From: Enoplosus armatus
Lineage: Eukaryota; Chordata; Actinopteri; Centrarchiformes; Enoplosidae
Assembly: GCF_043641665.1 (NCBI RefSeq)
Contig: NC_092183.1
Span: forward strand, 25,935,722 to 25,999,721
Direction: 5' to 3'
DNA: 64,000 nucleotides
Below, in pieces: positions 41,561 through 53,480 of the stretch. Below the pieces are notes generated by a model. The model was given only the letters and a program-made list of their open reading frames with translations, ran no database searches and was not told where the DNA came from. Numbering within the stretch: the stretch's first letter is position 1; every line of letters starts with the position of its first letter. The position numbers and the translations under genes were made by a program.

Positions 41561-43818
41561 ACGGCTACTCTGAGAATATGAACTCTAGCCTTTTTGTAAT
41601 AGCAATCATGTTGATCATCATCATTGCAAAAAGTACAGCAACATATCATTTTTGTTTTGAACATCATTTCCATCAGCTGTGATAACGTTCTATTCACCCA
41701 AGTGATGGGATGCGGGGGGAACAAGGCGGCATTGCTGCAAGGTGTCAGACAGGGCAAGAAACACAGGCAGTCCAATCCGCGTTACTTGGAAGGAAAGTCA
41801 AAAGTGAGCTCGCCTGAGATAATTTGCCAGAGAAAAACTGTGTCATTTCCGCAATTTTCTGCCAATTTTTCATTCTCTTTTCACATCCTGCGTGACCTCT
41901 CCATCCACTGGTAATTCCACAGTTGTTATCCCACATTCCCCAGTCACATGATCCTCACCTTCCAGCACATAAGCCTCTCATTCCCACAACAACACCAAAC
42001 CACTCCTTGTTAACACCTGCCGAAGGAAGGCGCGTTACTTTCCTGTCCTACAAATATTTGCCCCAGTCACTTCTACAGAAGCCCCCCCCCCCGCCATGGA
42101 CAAATTCAAGGATTCTCTCCACCAGAAGCTTTGTTCAACTTTGACCGAGCGGATGTGCATGCTGTGCTCTCGTTTTCTCATGTATTTCATCACTTTATTT
42201 AGTACATTATCACACAACCAGACCACAAACTGTAGCGTCGCTCTCATACATTTGTTTGTAGTTTGCGATTGCCCTGATTAACTTCTATTTATTATCCGCC
42301 TCAGAGCTGTGGCGTCACATCCGTCTGACCACAGGTCTGCGGGAGTCCATCTGGTAAATGACTATGTCATGTATGTTGAGTCAGCGTCGGTTTGGGCTGA
42401 AGCTTGAAAAAGAAAAATCTGGTTGTGTGGAGTTTAGAAAGGAGTGAGTTTACGGGACCCTGTAGCCCTGTAGTCCTCATCTCTGCTTGAGGCCAGCGGC
42501 TCAAGGCTACGTTGGCCGCAAGTAGCATAACACACCCGAATCTCCAACGCCTCCAACTGTTGACGGTCAAGTTGCATTGTGGGTAATGCAGGACATAATG
42601 TAGGTTTTGACAAGGAAGAAGAGTAGAATAAAAAAAGATATAATGCATCAATTTCTGTGTTCTTTCAACATGCGTCCTTGGTTTTTGTTTGCCTGCCTGC
42701 TCATTTTTCAGATTTGCTTCCCTCGACCTTGAATCAAGGCACATTTAAGTTCCAATTATATTTGGCGACCCTGGCCAAATCATCTAAAAATAATAAATTG
42801 TAATAAAGCACATTTATCTTTTAAGGTAGGTCCATTTTAGAAAGAAGAAAACAACACGATGAATCTGTCTGATGAATTTTGGGCTTTTTCAAACTGCCAC
42901 AGACATTGAAAAGCAATGATTTGGCTGCGGGGCTTATATGAATTGTTAACAGTTGTTGGGGAGGTCAAGGGAAGTTCCAAGTCAGAATAAACAATTGTGC
43001 TGTGTGAAAGGGCTCACACTGTTTGCTATTTGAGCGTGATACACTTACAGAGCACAGAGAGAGAGAGCGAGAGAGAAAACAGAGAACTGAGAATAAAGGC
43101 ACTAAGGGACAAAGTGAAAGCCAGAGAGGCCGAACATGCAATTGAGCCCAGGCTGATGGCAGTTTTTCAGAAACAAGTACAGAGTGTGTCCATTTAAATG
43201 GCTCAGTGTGTGATGCAACCAGAAAGAAGGTGATGGGAAATACTATACAAGGAGATCCTCCGTGTATCTCCCTGCTGAAGCTGCCGTAACTTTGGGAACC
43301 CTGCTAATACATTTTTTGCAAATGCTTTACAATTACACCCACTTTTTCATTTTCAGTTACTACGCGAATACTTGCACTGTTTGCTGGATTAATGGAAAAA
43401 ACCTGAATTCGGCGCCCATGCTTACAACGTGTGTTCGTGTCAAAATATTTTAATATAGAGGGTGACATTTTACGTAGCTTTCCTCTGCTGGTGTAAAGAT
43501 GCGCGTTAGTTAAAGGTGCAGAAGCAACCCAAACATATATGGTGGAATATAAGGTTGTTGATGAACACCACTGAGCTGGCAATAACTTTACCAGGTGCTG
43601 ACATTCCTGGATTTGACATTTACTTCCTGGTCCTTACTCTGTTTTGGAACCACAATGCAATAGATTATTAAAGTCCATAAAGTCTATTTCAATACATTTA
43701 CCCAAAAGTAAATGTACACACACACAAAAAAAAGCCATCTATCACCAGAAAGAATTCAGTACTGCAGCACTGCAATTAATTATTGCAATTCAGTATTTTC
43801 ATCCTTGAGTGATCAGTG
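41561..43818. other. unassigned sequence, possible old repeat near 42.5 kb
   Basis: C10 run near 42081. At about 42440-42660 'caagttgcattgtgggtaat' and 'ttttgacaaggaagaagagt' resemble a teleost repeat, too diverged to name. The 125-codon minus-strand frame there (42367-42744) is not recognisable. GAGAGAGCGAGAGAG near 43056. Confidence 0.4.
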
Positions 43819-43849
43819 CAAAAAAACAAACAAACAAACAAAAAAAAAC
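43819..43849. repeat. (AAAC)n A-rich repeat
   Basis: Four AAAC/CAAA units then A9. Confidence 0.88.
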
Positions 43850-44152
43850 TGCTTACAAAATCATTCTCTGGCTGTGTGTGGCTGTATCACTGACAGGTAG
43901 GTGTACAGAGTGTATATAAACTGTCTTTGCCGTTTCTCAGAGAGAATACTAAATAGGACTTATTTGTGTTGGTGACAAATCCTGTGTCTTTTGGCAAAAG
44001 CTGCTGGAGAGGAAAGTGTGACGAACACACACCTCCTCTGGAAGGCAGGCTGCCATGTGTGACTGTGTGCCTCCTGCCCATTTAGCTGGACTTATCACAA
44101 ACAACACTTACTCACTCAAACACAAGCACGCACAAACCAATGTGTAAACACC

Positions 44153-44175
44153 AACACACACACACACACACACAC
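44153..44175. repeat. (CA)11 microsatellite
   Basis: Uninterrupted CA array in a broader CA-rich stretch from 44105. Confidence 0.93.
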
Positions 44176-44434
44176 TGTATCTCTTCTGCTCAAAAACCGA
44201 ACACAAAACACTCAAAATGTATATTTTCAGAACCCGGCAAGAAACTCTTCATGCGTTCCAAAAGTCAGATTATAAAGTATTCGGTTTGAAAACGTACCAA
44301 ACAACACATACTTACCAATAGGTGCAAAAACACAAAACAATTTCAAATTGAGCTAATGTAGGGTACAAGTCATTCTGTAGCCTGTCAAAGTCATGACACG
44401 GGTTTACTGGTGCGGTTCCTCCGTTGTTCACCCT

Positions 44435-44545
44435 CTATTTATAGGACACAAGAGTTCTTTACATGTCCTCCTTAGCCCCACTGACCTATGGGATACCTCT
44501 GGGCTCTGTTCTTGGACCTATTGTAATTTATTTGTACAGTACGCC
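44435..44545 (+). mobile_element. LINE reverse-transcriptase fragment (L2/Rex-like)
   Basis: One frame gives LAPLTYGIPLGSVLGPIV. This matches the conserved RT segment usually written 'L.CGVPQGSVLGP(L/I)LF' just before the YADD active-site block. The downstream YADD motif is not recognisable, and stops lie just upstream, so the copy is a short dead fragment. It shares class with the 3' fragment at 48.5 kb but need not be the same insertion. Confidence 0.68.
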
Positions 44546-45318
44546 ATACGCTACTTGTCTGGGTCCAGACATTTCAATCCACCCACTCCACCGAGTTGAC
44601 TGCTTCTGGTCTGTCCCCATGACATAAAACACCGGTTTCTCGGTTGAAAAGCGATCGAGCCGATGGGGTGACTTAGGCCGTTGTCAAGCGGTTGCCCAAG
44701 CATTGCCAAGATTCAGGCGGATACGTTGGTCTCGTTGGAAAATCGAATCGAATCGAATCCCCCTCCCCCCTGAAAATCAGTTGGAGTGGAGGCAATGTCA
44801 GACTGAAGGTGGAAATGGAGTGCAACGAGTTGACAATTCTGTCTGATATCGGGAAAATGCGCTACCCCAATTATAGGGACCAGTCGTAATGCTGAGTAAG
44901 TAATCTTAGGTGCGTATCAACAAAACTGGAACAGTGAGATTTGCCAAATAGTTCTGCAAACAAATGTGAGTAATTCTGCTAACAAACAGACTAACATAGA
45001 TATATTATAATATGTAATATTTCCTTCTTCCTAGAGGTACATTTAGCTGTTTTCATTTAAACCTAAGCCAGCAAACTAGTTTCAGACATCATCATGATAT
45101 CAGGATGGTAGCCAGGCCACATCTGAGAGGACACATTTATGCTTCGTCCAGATTTTTGTGAGCGCAATGTCAAGTTTATCAAAATTCAAGCACATGAAAT
45201 AAATCAGAGACATGACAACAAAGACTATTTAGACATGATCTAAACTATCTATATGAAGACAGCTGATGATTAACTTTCATCTCTGGCTGATGAACTCTAA
45301 TTTGCTTGGTTGTGTCTA
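44546..45318. other. unassigned; short pentanucleotide repeat
   Basis: Four (ATCGA)-type units at 44741-44759, then a C-rich patch. Otherwise AT-rich unassigned DNA. Confidence 0.45.
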
Positions 45319-45415
45319 GACCAGTGATACTCAACTTGCGGCCCGTGGGCCAAGTCTGGCGCGCGATAGGGTGCCGGGTGTCCTGTCAACCATTTTCTAA
45401 TTCACAATGAAAATA
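45319..45415 (+). mobile_element. hAT-like MITE fragment
   Basis: Starts 'gaccagtgatactcaacttg' then 'cggcccgtgggccaagtctg' and contains 'tgtcaaccattttctaattc'. The 'ctcaac(t)tgcggcccg(c/t)gggcc' motif marks a widespread class of hAT-derived non-autonomous elements in vertebrates. The right end is not identifiable. Confidence 0.5.
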
Positions 45416-45569
45416 AATTGATTCACACTTCTTCCCTTGGCTGTTACTTGGGACGTTGCATATTAACCTATCAGCAATCTGTGCAGTGCGCAGAAGCAGG
45501 GACACGTTCAGGTATACCTGACCTGCTCGGGGCACCTGGGAGAGGTTTGCCTCCAGGGCTTTCCGACAG

Positions 45570-45740
45570 AAAGACAGGACTTTCACCCAGGAGACTGCGG
45601 CTCGTGTCCTGTGTAAAACCAAAAGTCAACGTGGACTTATTATTTGAACCCAAACCACGATCTTTTCCTGAACCTAACCAAGTAGTTTTGGTGCCTGAAC
45701 CAAACCAAATTGCGACCGTTTCCCAACGTTAACCGCGTGT
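45570..45740 (+). repeat. percomorph repeat family Q (plus orientation)
   Basis: Contains 'ctttcacccaggagactgcg', 'gtgtaaaaccaaaagtcaac', 'acccaaaccacgatcttttc', 'ctgaacctaaccaagtagtt', 'gtgcctgaaccaaaccaaat' and 'tgcgaccgtttcccaacgtt'. I recognise it as an abundant percomorph repeat. A reverse-oriented relative is at 63.1 kb. The 104-codon frame through it is not a gene. Confidence 0.7.
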
Positions 45741-48004
45741 TAGAAAGGCTTTCTGGCAGAAAAGCTTGAGGCCTATTGTTTGTTTATTACCTGGCCCCTC
45801 GCCTCGTGTCGTCTTGCAAAAGTGGACCCGGGCAAAGCAAGTTGACACAGAGAGGGCACCCCCCACTGGGTGAGGATAGTGGTGTGGATGGAGATGATGA
45901 TTGAGATGTGCCTGAATTGAAGAAACAAAATATATAATTAACAATTCACCTTATTTGTAGCATAGTTGTGGATCAAATCCGGAATTCAACACTGGGCGTG
46001 ACCGCTGCTTTCGGGCCAGGCAAGAACCTCTTGCTTGCATCCTTCCTGACTGGACGTTTAGTCATCTAGAAAGAAAACTGAACTGCCACAAACAACAGAC
46101 AAAAAAAAACGAGGCCCCTTTTGTGCTAAAAAAAAAAAAAAAAGATAAACCTGTTTCCATCATCTGTCTCCTATTTCATATGCTCATATGTTGGATGTAA
46201 GATAATTAAGTCAATGCAATGGGTGAATCTGAAATGAGCACTGCTGTTAATGCAATGTAAAACTAAGCTATTTTCTAAAATGTAGTATTGTAACCATGAC
46301 TGTCCTTGATAACAAAGAAAAATCCCTTCCTTTTATCCACCTCAGTGCCGGAATCGTCTTCCACAGTAATCTTGCTCACAGGGATGGAGAACTTCTCTCT
46401 CACTAAGCAATAAGGTCTGAATTGATAGTCAGTCATACACCATTTGGGAAATGTACCTTCAGAAATGAATTCTTCAGAATCAGCAGCATGTAATTTGATG
46501 TATTTCTTGTACGTTTTGTACCTTAATTATCATTTTGCCCTCTACAACAGGAGCCTGTAGAGAAAGAGAGGGACAAAAAGGACATTTCTGAAATATCCCT
46601 TCATTGCAAATTTATTTTAATGCTAAAATGCAATTAAAAAAACTGTCACTACACTCAAACGCTCGCTGATGGACAAAAATATGGTGGGTAGGTGGGTATG
46701 CAGATGTTCAGATCAGGAACTTTGTAAACTGCTCTGCAATATCGTTGTATTCTGCCAAACAGTCCCTTCACTGCTATGGCATAGGTTCTCAAGCTTCACT
46801 GAATAGTAGTCAAACATAACCGTTGCATCTGTAAATGGCTTTAAATGTTACCTGTATGATTTGTGTCACCGGGGATCCCAACACAGCACAAAAAAAATGC
46901 TCAAAAAACGCATCTGAAGTTCAATAAATATGAACTCTCCACTATTTGTCTCCGTCTGTGCACATCCTACTTGTGCTGAGGGTTAATATGTGTGAATAGC
47001 ACCACCAGCGTTGGCAGAAAACGCTAACCTCCAACTAAAAATGTGAATGTAAACTATGTGGCCATCAGTTCAAAGCAGTATCAGATAAATGACGAGATAA
47101 ATGGGCCATGGACACGATTCATGAATCTTCCATTTATTGTGTCTTTTCGCCAATTATCAACCCTATTCAATTCCAACTGACCACAAAACAGTTTAAAATG
47201 ACTGCTCAACCCAATCAGCTTCAAACCATTTTTTAACCTCAATTTGAGCTCAACGTACCACAAGTTAACGCCATCCTCTGCGGGCGCCCGCTAACCAGCG
47301 AGCCCTCCGTGGCAGTAACTTGGTAGTAATGCCACATGTTTTCACCGCGTCTCCAAAATGTGAAACAACAAGCCAACGTAAGCATATTTGAATACAATAC
47401 AGCTGCAACACAGCAAGCATTCGTGGTGTTACACCCACTAATCGCTCCTTTTCATGCTCGAGGCGAGTGAAAGAAAATGGCAACTGTAGCAGATCTGTAT
47501 GTGCTCAAGGTTGGAATACTTTTCACTTTGAATACTAGCAGTTAGCTTTGTAATATACCGAAGACGAATGGGCGGGTGGTGAAGGTGAGGACTTCTGTCA
47601 GTGTCGGAAAACATAGCTAAAAGGGTTTGGTTGAAAGGGTTTAATGGTGTATGGGAACCGAGAACGCAAATGAATTTGCCAGGAAATGTGAATATTTGTT
47701 GGAAGGCCACTGAAATAAATGTCACAGTATATGCAGATGAGGCCAGGCAGAAGACTCGTCAAACAGTATCTGACACTTCACACCCACTTCACTCTGAATT
47801 TGAATGCTCTCCCCAGGCAGGTGGCTCCGACCCACCAAGAACTTGTTTAGAAGGTGTTTTTCTTTTTCCATCTCTGTCTTGAACTCTTGATTTTTCTTTT
47901 GGGGGGGGGGGGCTTCACATGACGCACCGAGCTTTCCTCCTCTCCCTCTCCATCTTTACACATTCATCTCGCTCCAATGCATGTTACTAACTTCATATCT
48001 TCCC
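45741..48004. other. unassigned non-coding sequence
   Basis: A9 and A16 runs near 46101 and 46128, and a G13 run near 47900. CT-rich DNA lies at 47935-47960. Frames of up to about 95 codons (47438-47725 on minus, 47601-47882 on plus) overlap and are not recognisable. Confidence 0.42.
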
Positions 48005-48320
48005 CCCGGAGTTTCTCTGTGCTTTCTGGTCTCGCAGGTTCCTGTGGATCGTGGTCCTGCTGCCGTCATGGGCCCGCTTGGCTCTCATCGCTACAGTTAC
48101 AGTTATTAGTCATAGTTCTGTTGCTATGAAAGCTGTTACTGCTATTATTAATCTTATTTCAGTTATTATTACAGCTGTAACTACTATTATCAGTCATATG
48201 TCCGTCATTGAATTAATTATAGCTGCTATGGCTACTGCTGGTGCTGCCATACATCTCTGCCTGTCTGTGTCTCTCTGTCTCTCCCTCACTGTGCCTACAT
48301 GTGTTCCTGCCTAAGCCTGC
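48005..48320 (+). repeat. LINE-associated 3' repeat
   Basis: 'cctgtggatcgtggtcctgc', 'tgccgtcatgggcccgcttg' and then a long imperfect (ATT/GTT/ACT)n stretch to 48240, followed by 'ctgcctgtctgtgtctctct'. This order resembles the 3' region of a common percomorph repeat. The 87-codon Ile/Thr/Val-rich frame is an artefact of the triplet-like repeat. Confidence 0.55.
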
Positions 48321-48489
48321 TGGTGTTGGTGCCGACTGGTTAACACGTGGGTTTAAGTCCCGTTCTTCCAGCTGAGAAACATGTCGATAATCAGGCCAAG
48401 CGTGTCGTCCCTACATGGAAGATGTAGATTAATGCTTTTGGGTTCTCCTGGCTCTCCACTTGGTCCTGAGTTCAGCAGCAACACTCCTG

Positions 48490-48670
48490 AGCCTAATCGG
48501 AGACGACATACAACCCCTGTTTTAGCTTCTCTGCCCTGGTTGTCCTTTAGATTCAGAAAACATTTTTAGACTCCTCTAATCACCTACAAGTTCTTAATAT
48601 GACATGGCACTTTCTTCTGTCTGTGACTTGTCAACTCACTTTACTCCATGACTGTGTACTTTAGATCCCC
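48490..48670 (+). mobile_element. L2-like LINE, C-terminal coding fragment
   Basis: The frame from 48507 reads TPVLASLPWLSFRFRKHF, then (after a stop) TPLITYKFLI. This matches the conserved L2-type end 'ITPVL.SLHWLPV..RI.FKILL.TYK.L'. Several stops and a lost HW histidine mark a dead copy. Confidence 0.7.
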
Positions 48671-49899
48671 CAACCATCCATAATTTCAAACTAAAAGCTC
48701 CAGTTATCTTTCAGCTCAGCTCATACGGTTGGGTTATAAAAATGGTCTTCGAAAAATATCTGTTCTCACAGGCTTCTCTAAGTTAAACATGATTATTATT
48801 ACTTTTTTATGTAATTTCAGTTGTTTTCCCCATTTCTATTTATATATATATATATCTATAATTTAATTGCCTTTCATGTTGTTCCGTCATGATTGGTCTG
48901 CTTTGCTGTTTTTGCAGGCCTTTTGATGTCTCTTTCAGGGCTTTTGCTTTGCTTTTCCAACACATCGTCTTTTTCATGTCCACTGTCCAAAAGCACACAA
49001 CTTCTCATTCTCAGCAGCCCGACAGCCATACATACAGGCTACGGTAGTCTATACACCAGAACCTTTTAATTGTACATATCAAGTCTTGAAAGCCAGATAG
49101 CAATGTTTTGGGATTGACACTGCTGATGCCTGCATTTCTGATCATTTACACAGCAAAAAAGCAAGTATTGTTTCCTCTTGAAACCTAATTTTGCCAGAGT
49201 GGAGCAGCTTCTGAAACAACATTTAGGCAGCCTTGTGGGACATTAAATCCCAACAAAAACCCCAGCGAAATGCATATTAATGATAAGAATGATAACAATG
49301 TGAGCACATTCATGCATGGTGGAATGACTTCAGTGCTTCCAATACACAACCAGTGCAGCATTGATGAATTATACAAGACCTCGAAGGCAGTCACTATGCT
49401 GGAAATCTCTGCTTGTGCTGAAAAGTCCTTTCTGAAGTTACAGCCTGCGTAGCAGTTTATATTGTTTGGTATTTGACTTTCGGTTCATCAACACATATAC
49501 ACATATTTATGGCCAAAAGGTCCTCCAATCCTCCAGTTTACTGCTGAATCTTTGGCTGCGTTACTTCCAGCCAAATGGTATTTTGGTGAGAATGTCATAA
49601 AAGCTTGTATGGACAAAACTATAACGTCTAAAGCCCCACTAGTGGACCCTTGAGGCCAATTTACATTGCACCCCACAACATAAAAACCGCTGGATGGAAC
49701 AAACAACATACCGACAGGTCTGCGATGAAGGTGGTGCTACAGAAAATGCAGCCAGGGTAAAAATAAATAAATAAATAAAAAGGTCTGGACCAAAGTGACC
49801 AAGGCTAAAAAATGTGATTTCACTACCTAATAATAAATCCATTCCATCCCATTGTTCATATGTACGTATTTCCTTTTAATTCAATATAAATGTTAAAAC
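48671..49899. other. unassigned sequence
   Basis: (AT)n at 48838-48857 and (AAAT)5 at about 49760-49781. Otherwise complex AT-rich DNA with no recognised gene. Confidence 0.45.
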
Positions 49900-50215
49900 T
49901 GCATCAAAGTGAGACTTTCCATCCGGAGTCTCTATTTCAAGCCTCAGTGCCCGATTGCTGCCTCTCAGGTATTTGTTCCTGATCCCTTCTTTTTCTCGTC
50001 CCTCCATCTTTCACTTAATCAGTGCTACGCCGTAAATGAATTGATTATTTGCCCAAACAAACACGCAGAGCAGTTAATCTGTGTTGGGCCAGGATTGGTG
50101 CTCCACGGCTCCATTACATGGCCAGGAGCCTCTGGAGAGGAGCGCCGAGACCTCGGAGAAATATAATAATGGCTGAAGATAATACCAGCCGGGCCCTGAG
50201 AGAGACATGCTGTGT
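49900..50215. promoter_or_regulatory. candidate conserved non-coding block
   Basis: Repeat-free 315 bp with 'taaatgaattgattatttgc', 'agcagttaatctgtgttggg' and 'ataataatggctgaagataa', and balanced GC. It ends just before a G25 run. Motif content fits a homeodomain-bound enhancer; inference only. Confidence 0.27.
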
Positions 50216-50260
50216 TCCGCTGTTATTAGCCCCCAAAATAGGTTGGTGTTCTTTTTTGGA

Positions 50261-50285
50261 GGGGGGGGGGGGGGGGGGGGGGGGG
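50261..50285 (+). repeat. poly-G run of 25
   Basis: Uninterrupted G25, the longest homopolymer G run in the window; strong quadruplex former and likely polymorphic. Confidence 0.95.
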
Positions 50286-51291
50286 TTGAGAAGAAGGCAA
50301 TTATGATGGGCACTGAAAAGAATTTTGGAGGTGTTAAAAAAGTGATGGAATAATCTTTCTCTTGGTCTTCTTCATCCTCATCTTCCCACTCACAGCTGCC
50401 TCCACTGCAGGAAGAGAACGCGCTGTGCCGAGAAGTGACATTTCAAGTTTCCTCCTGACTGATGCGAACAGCAGCAAAGCACAGTTAGCTTTATGAACAT
50501 TGAGACGACTCTGGAAATGTCTCGAGCTACATTGTTACGGCCGCCATAGAAAATCACTGGAGTTGTCTTAACCCGGGCTTTACGTTTTCTTCCTCCCCTC
50601 CGTCTTCATCACCACCACCGCCATTTATCATTTGCTAATCAACCACCCCTTTACGCTTCCTTGTCTCCTCTCTCCAGTCCGCCGTGCCCTGGTCTCATGT
50701 TGTTCCCTCACCTTATCATCTCCTCTTCCTCCATTACAGCACTTCATCCTCCTCTTCTCTATCATCACCTCCACTCCTGCCATCACCGAAATCACTGCTC
50801 TGCTCTCATTCCTACTTAACCGCTCCTCTTACATTTTGTCCTCGTCCCCCCCCCGGCAACCTCTCCTCCCGTCACCGCCATCGACCCCTGGGCTGTATTC
50901 CGTGTCTTCATCATCCCCATCATCACCCTCATCATCTCCCTCACAGTCCCCGAGGTGCAGTTTTTGTATGTGTTGGGCGTACTGTACTCTATAAAAGCCA
51001 TATGCTAATGCACCAGAAGGCTGCGGAGCATTACAGCGAGTGGACCAATTTCAGGAGTGCTTGGCCACGTTTTATTACAGCTCATAAGCCCAAGGTCAGC
51101 TGCGTAAGATGAAGAGGCAAGAGCGTCCCCGCGCAGCGCTCGAATCATTTATCACCCCGCTCCGGTTTGCTCTGCCTCTCCTTCCCGTATCTTCTCGCTC
51201 ATGTTCAAGCGCGGTCCACATGCTGATCTCCACCTGTACGGTAATTTATGGTCTCTCTCATGTTTCACAAACACCCTCAGCGCAGTTTCAT
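50286..51291. other. unassigned; pyrimidine-rich in the middle
   Basis: From about 50580 to 50960 the plus strand is rich in TCC/CAT units, giving Ser/Pro-rich frames up to 142 codons. At 50980-51110 the sequence becomes complex ('ataaaagccatatgctaatg', 'cgttttattacagctcataa') and may be regulatory. Confidence 0.42.
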
Positions 51292-51313
51292 CCCCCCCCC
51301 CCCCCCCCCCCCC
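51292..51313 (+). repeat. poly-C run of 22
   Basis: Uninterrupted C22. It is complementary to the G25 run 1 kb upstream, so the two form a long-range inverted pair. Confidence 0.95.
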
Positions 51314-52452
51314 TCCTGTAATTGTCTCATGACTTGCTGACTCTGTTAGCATCATTTTCTTTTATCACAAAATGCATTGCCGAACCATTCTGAAAAGAAA
51401 TACGTCAGCGAGTGTGTTGAAATGTTGCGTTACAAAGTTTTAAATAACGTGTTGTATAATATTGCCGGCGCGCATTCTGTATGTTTACGTGTCTTTCTGT
51501 CTGTGGACAGACGAGCACTGACTACTCATGTAATGATGGAGGTGATGACTACGGGGTCCTCCTGGCTGGGAACGTCAACTTGTTGAAAACAAAATGGCAG
51601 CTACAGCAACTTTTTCTTTTCACGCCGTGGGTCGGCGCTGTGTCGCCTGGAATGCCGCCACACCTTTTGAAGCAATTTGCTGGCTTTCCGCGGGTCTCCG
51701 GGTTTCTGGTTGAACCGGCTGACTTCCTGCTGGCTTCCCACACAAGTAAATGACATGAAACTCATTTGGCTTTTTCAAGACTTTTTTCTTTCATTTTTAC
51801 TGGACCTTGCGGCTCAAATAATGATTGAGGGTTTCATTTTCAAACAATGCAGCCATATCCAAATGCAAAGAATTGCAGTGCATGCTTGATGGTCGTGCTC
51901 TGCGGTTAGTCATAAGCAGTTTATCCAGCCAGTTAAACCACATATATGGATTTCTAGCTGTATAAACAAGCTTAATGAAATTATTATTTTTATTGTAACG
52001 TCATTTACCCAATCGTTAGATTGAGCTTACATTCATGATTAGACTGTGATCATTATACACTGATCTTACACTCAAGCAAAATGCTACATTCTTGGACTTT
52101 TATTTACCTGCTACCCTTCAGAAAATCCAATTATTTGCTTTGCTTTTGCACAATCAATCATTTTGTGAGAGTGGCTGTCACTTTTTTTTCCAAACGGTGG
52201 ACATCTTATTTGGAACGAAACCCATCACTGCCTTTCACCGCAGACAGGCTTATCATACCTTTTCTTCCCCCTCCTGTTTATTTTCTCCCCCCCCCCCCTC
52301 TTCCTTTCTGTCCACTCAAGGCCCCGGGGTCGGTCTATCGGCCTGTCAGGCAGCCAGGATCCTACATGTCCGTCAGGGCTGAGTCAGCCTGCCACTCAGT
52401 CGCTCGGTCGGCCTTCCCTTCAGTCTCAACTCTGTGGAGGTAAACATTAGCA
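51314..52452. other. unassigned non-coding sequence
   Basis: Complex DNA. 120- and 96-codon frames at 52081-52443 and 52092-52382 overlap in different frames and show no domain. C10 run near 52290. Confidence 0.42.
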
Positions 52453-52480
52453 GGGGGGGGGGGGGGGGGTTGGGGGGTTT
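52453..52480 (+). repeat. poly-G run (17 G) plus G6
   Basis: G17, TT, then G6. Confidence 0.93.
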
Positions 52481-52978
52481 GCATGGAAAAACATTTCCCT
52501 TTTAGCCACTGCTCACAAATAAGCATATTAGTATTCCACACAGCGAGGCACTTTCCAGTGCTCTCTAATCGCTCAGCATCGCGCAGCTTCCAACCAATGC
52601 AGAAAATCAATGACATCATAGCCACATAATTGCATGTTACCAGCACAGGCACGAGACTCCAGCGCCTTAGTGCATGCTTGTGTGTAAGGGAACGTGGGAG
52701 CGCTCTCGTGTACGCGCACTTGCGTTCAAATACTTGTACACCGGCATATGTTCGTACATGTTCATTATGTGTGTAAAGCGGTGGAGATCATGGGATTCAT
52801 CCCCCAAGCAGTTTGAGGGATACGTGCAGCCTGCATGCAGGGCTCTCTGGTGGATGTGAGCGCGCTGCTGAATGACTGTAAAGGTAGCAGAGAATAGAGT
52901 ACATTCTCACACGCGTGGTCTCCTGGGCTTCTTAATATCTGCTGGCGAACACTGCACCATCTGCACTACTCAGAACAC

Positions 52979-53035
52979 AGAGGAGGAGGAGGAGGAGGAG
53001 GAGGGTGGGAGGGGGAGAGAGAGAGAGGGAACATT
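52979..53035 (+). repeat. (GGA)n and (GA)n tract
   Basis: About eight AGG/GGA triplets followed by GAGAGAGAGAG. Confidence 0.92.
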
Positions 53036-53139
53036 CTCATAGAGAGATAGTAGCATTAACTGCAATGCTGTGCAGTGACCTGCCACACTGTTTCGAATTT
53101 CAAATTCAAATGCAGAACTCATCCTTGGGGAACCTCACC

Positions 53140-53480
53140 TTTCTCCCCCTTTTTCTTTGTCTCCCTCTTTCTTCTCTCTCTCTCCCTCTCTTCTTGGCTT
53201 CCCTCCTTCGCTCCCTCTCGTCTCTCCATCTCATCCCATCCTGCGCTCAATTCGCCTTTTCAATTTCCAAACGCTTTGAAGCCAACGCCAGCCGCAAGAT
53301 CCCCCCGAGACTGAACTCTGGGACTCCTTACCTTTTTTTTTTTCTCCTCTTTATATTTCTCCTTACTGTGTCATCAATCCTCTACCCCCCTCCCCCACCA
53401 ACCACCCACCGCCCCCCTCACCTGGCCCTGCCTATCTCGCTCCATTTCTTTTTTTCTCCTGGATGTATTGTTCTTGCTTG
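53140..53480. repeat. pyrimidine-rich tract
   Basis: CT-rich plus strand with CTCTCT, T11 near 53332 and C-rich runs near 53385-53415. The 158-codon frame over it (53005-53481) is Leu/Ser/Pro/Phe-rich because of base bias. Confidence 0.8.

Noticed and set aside
48051..48314. 87-codon Ile/Val/Thr-rich frame that looks like transmembrane segments
   Set aside because: It translates an imperfect ATT/GTT/ACT triplet stretch within a repeat.
50632..51112. Ser/Pro-rich frames of 120 and 142 codons
   Set aside because: Caused by a TCC/CAT-rich pyrimidine stretch; two different frames overlap.
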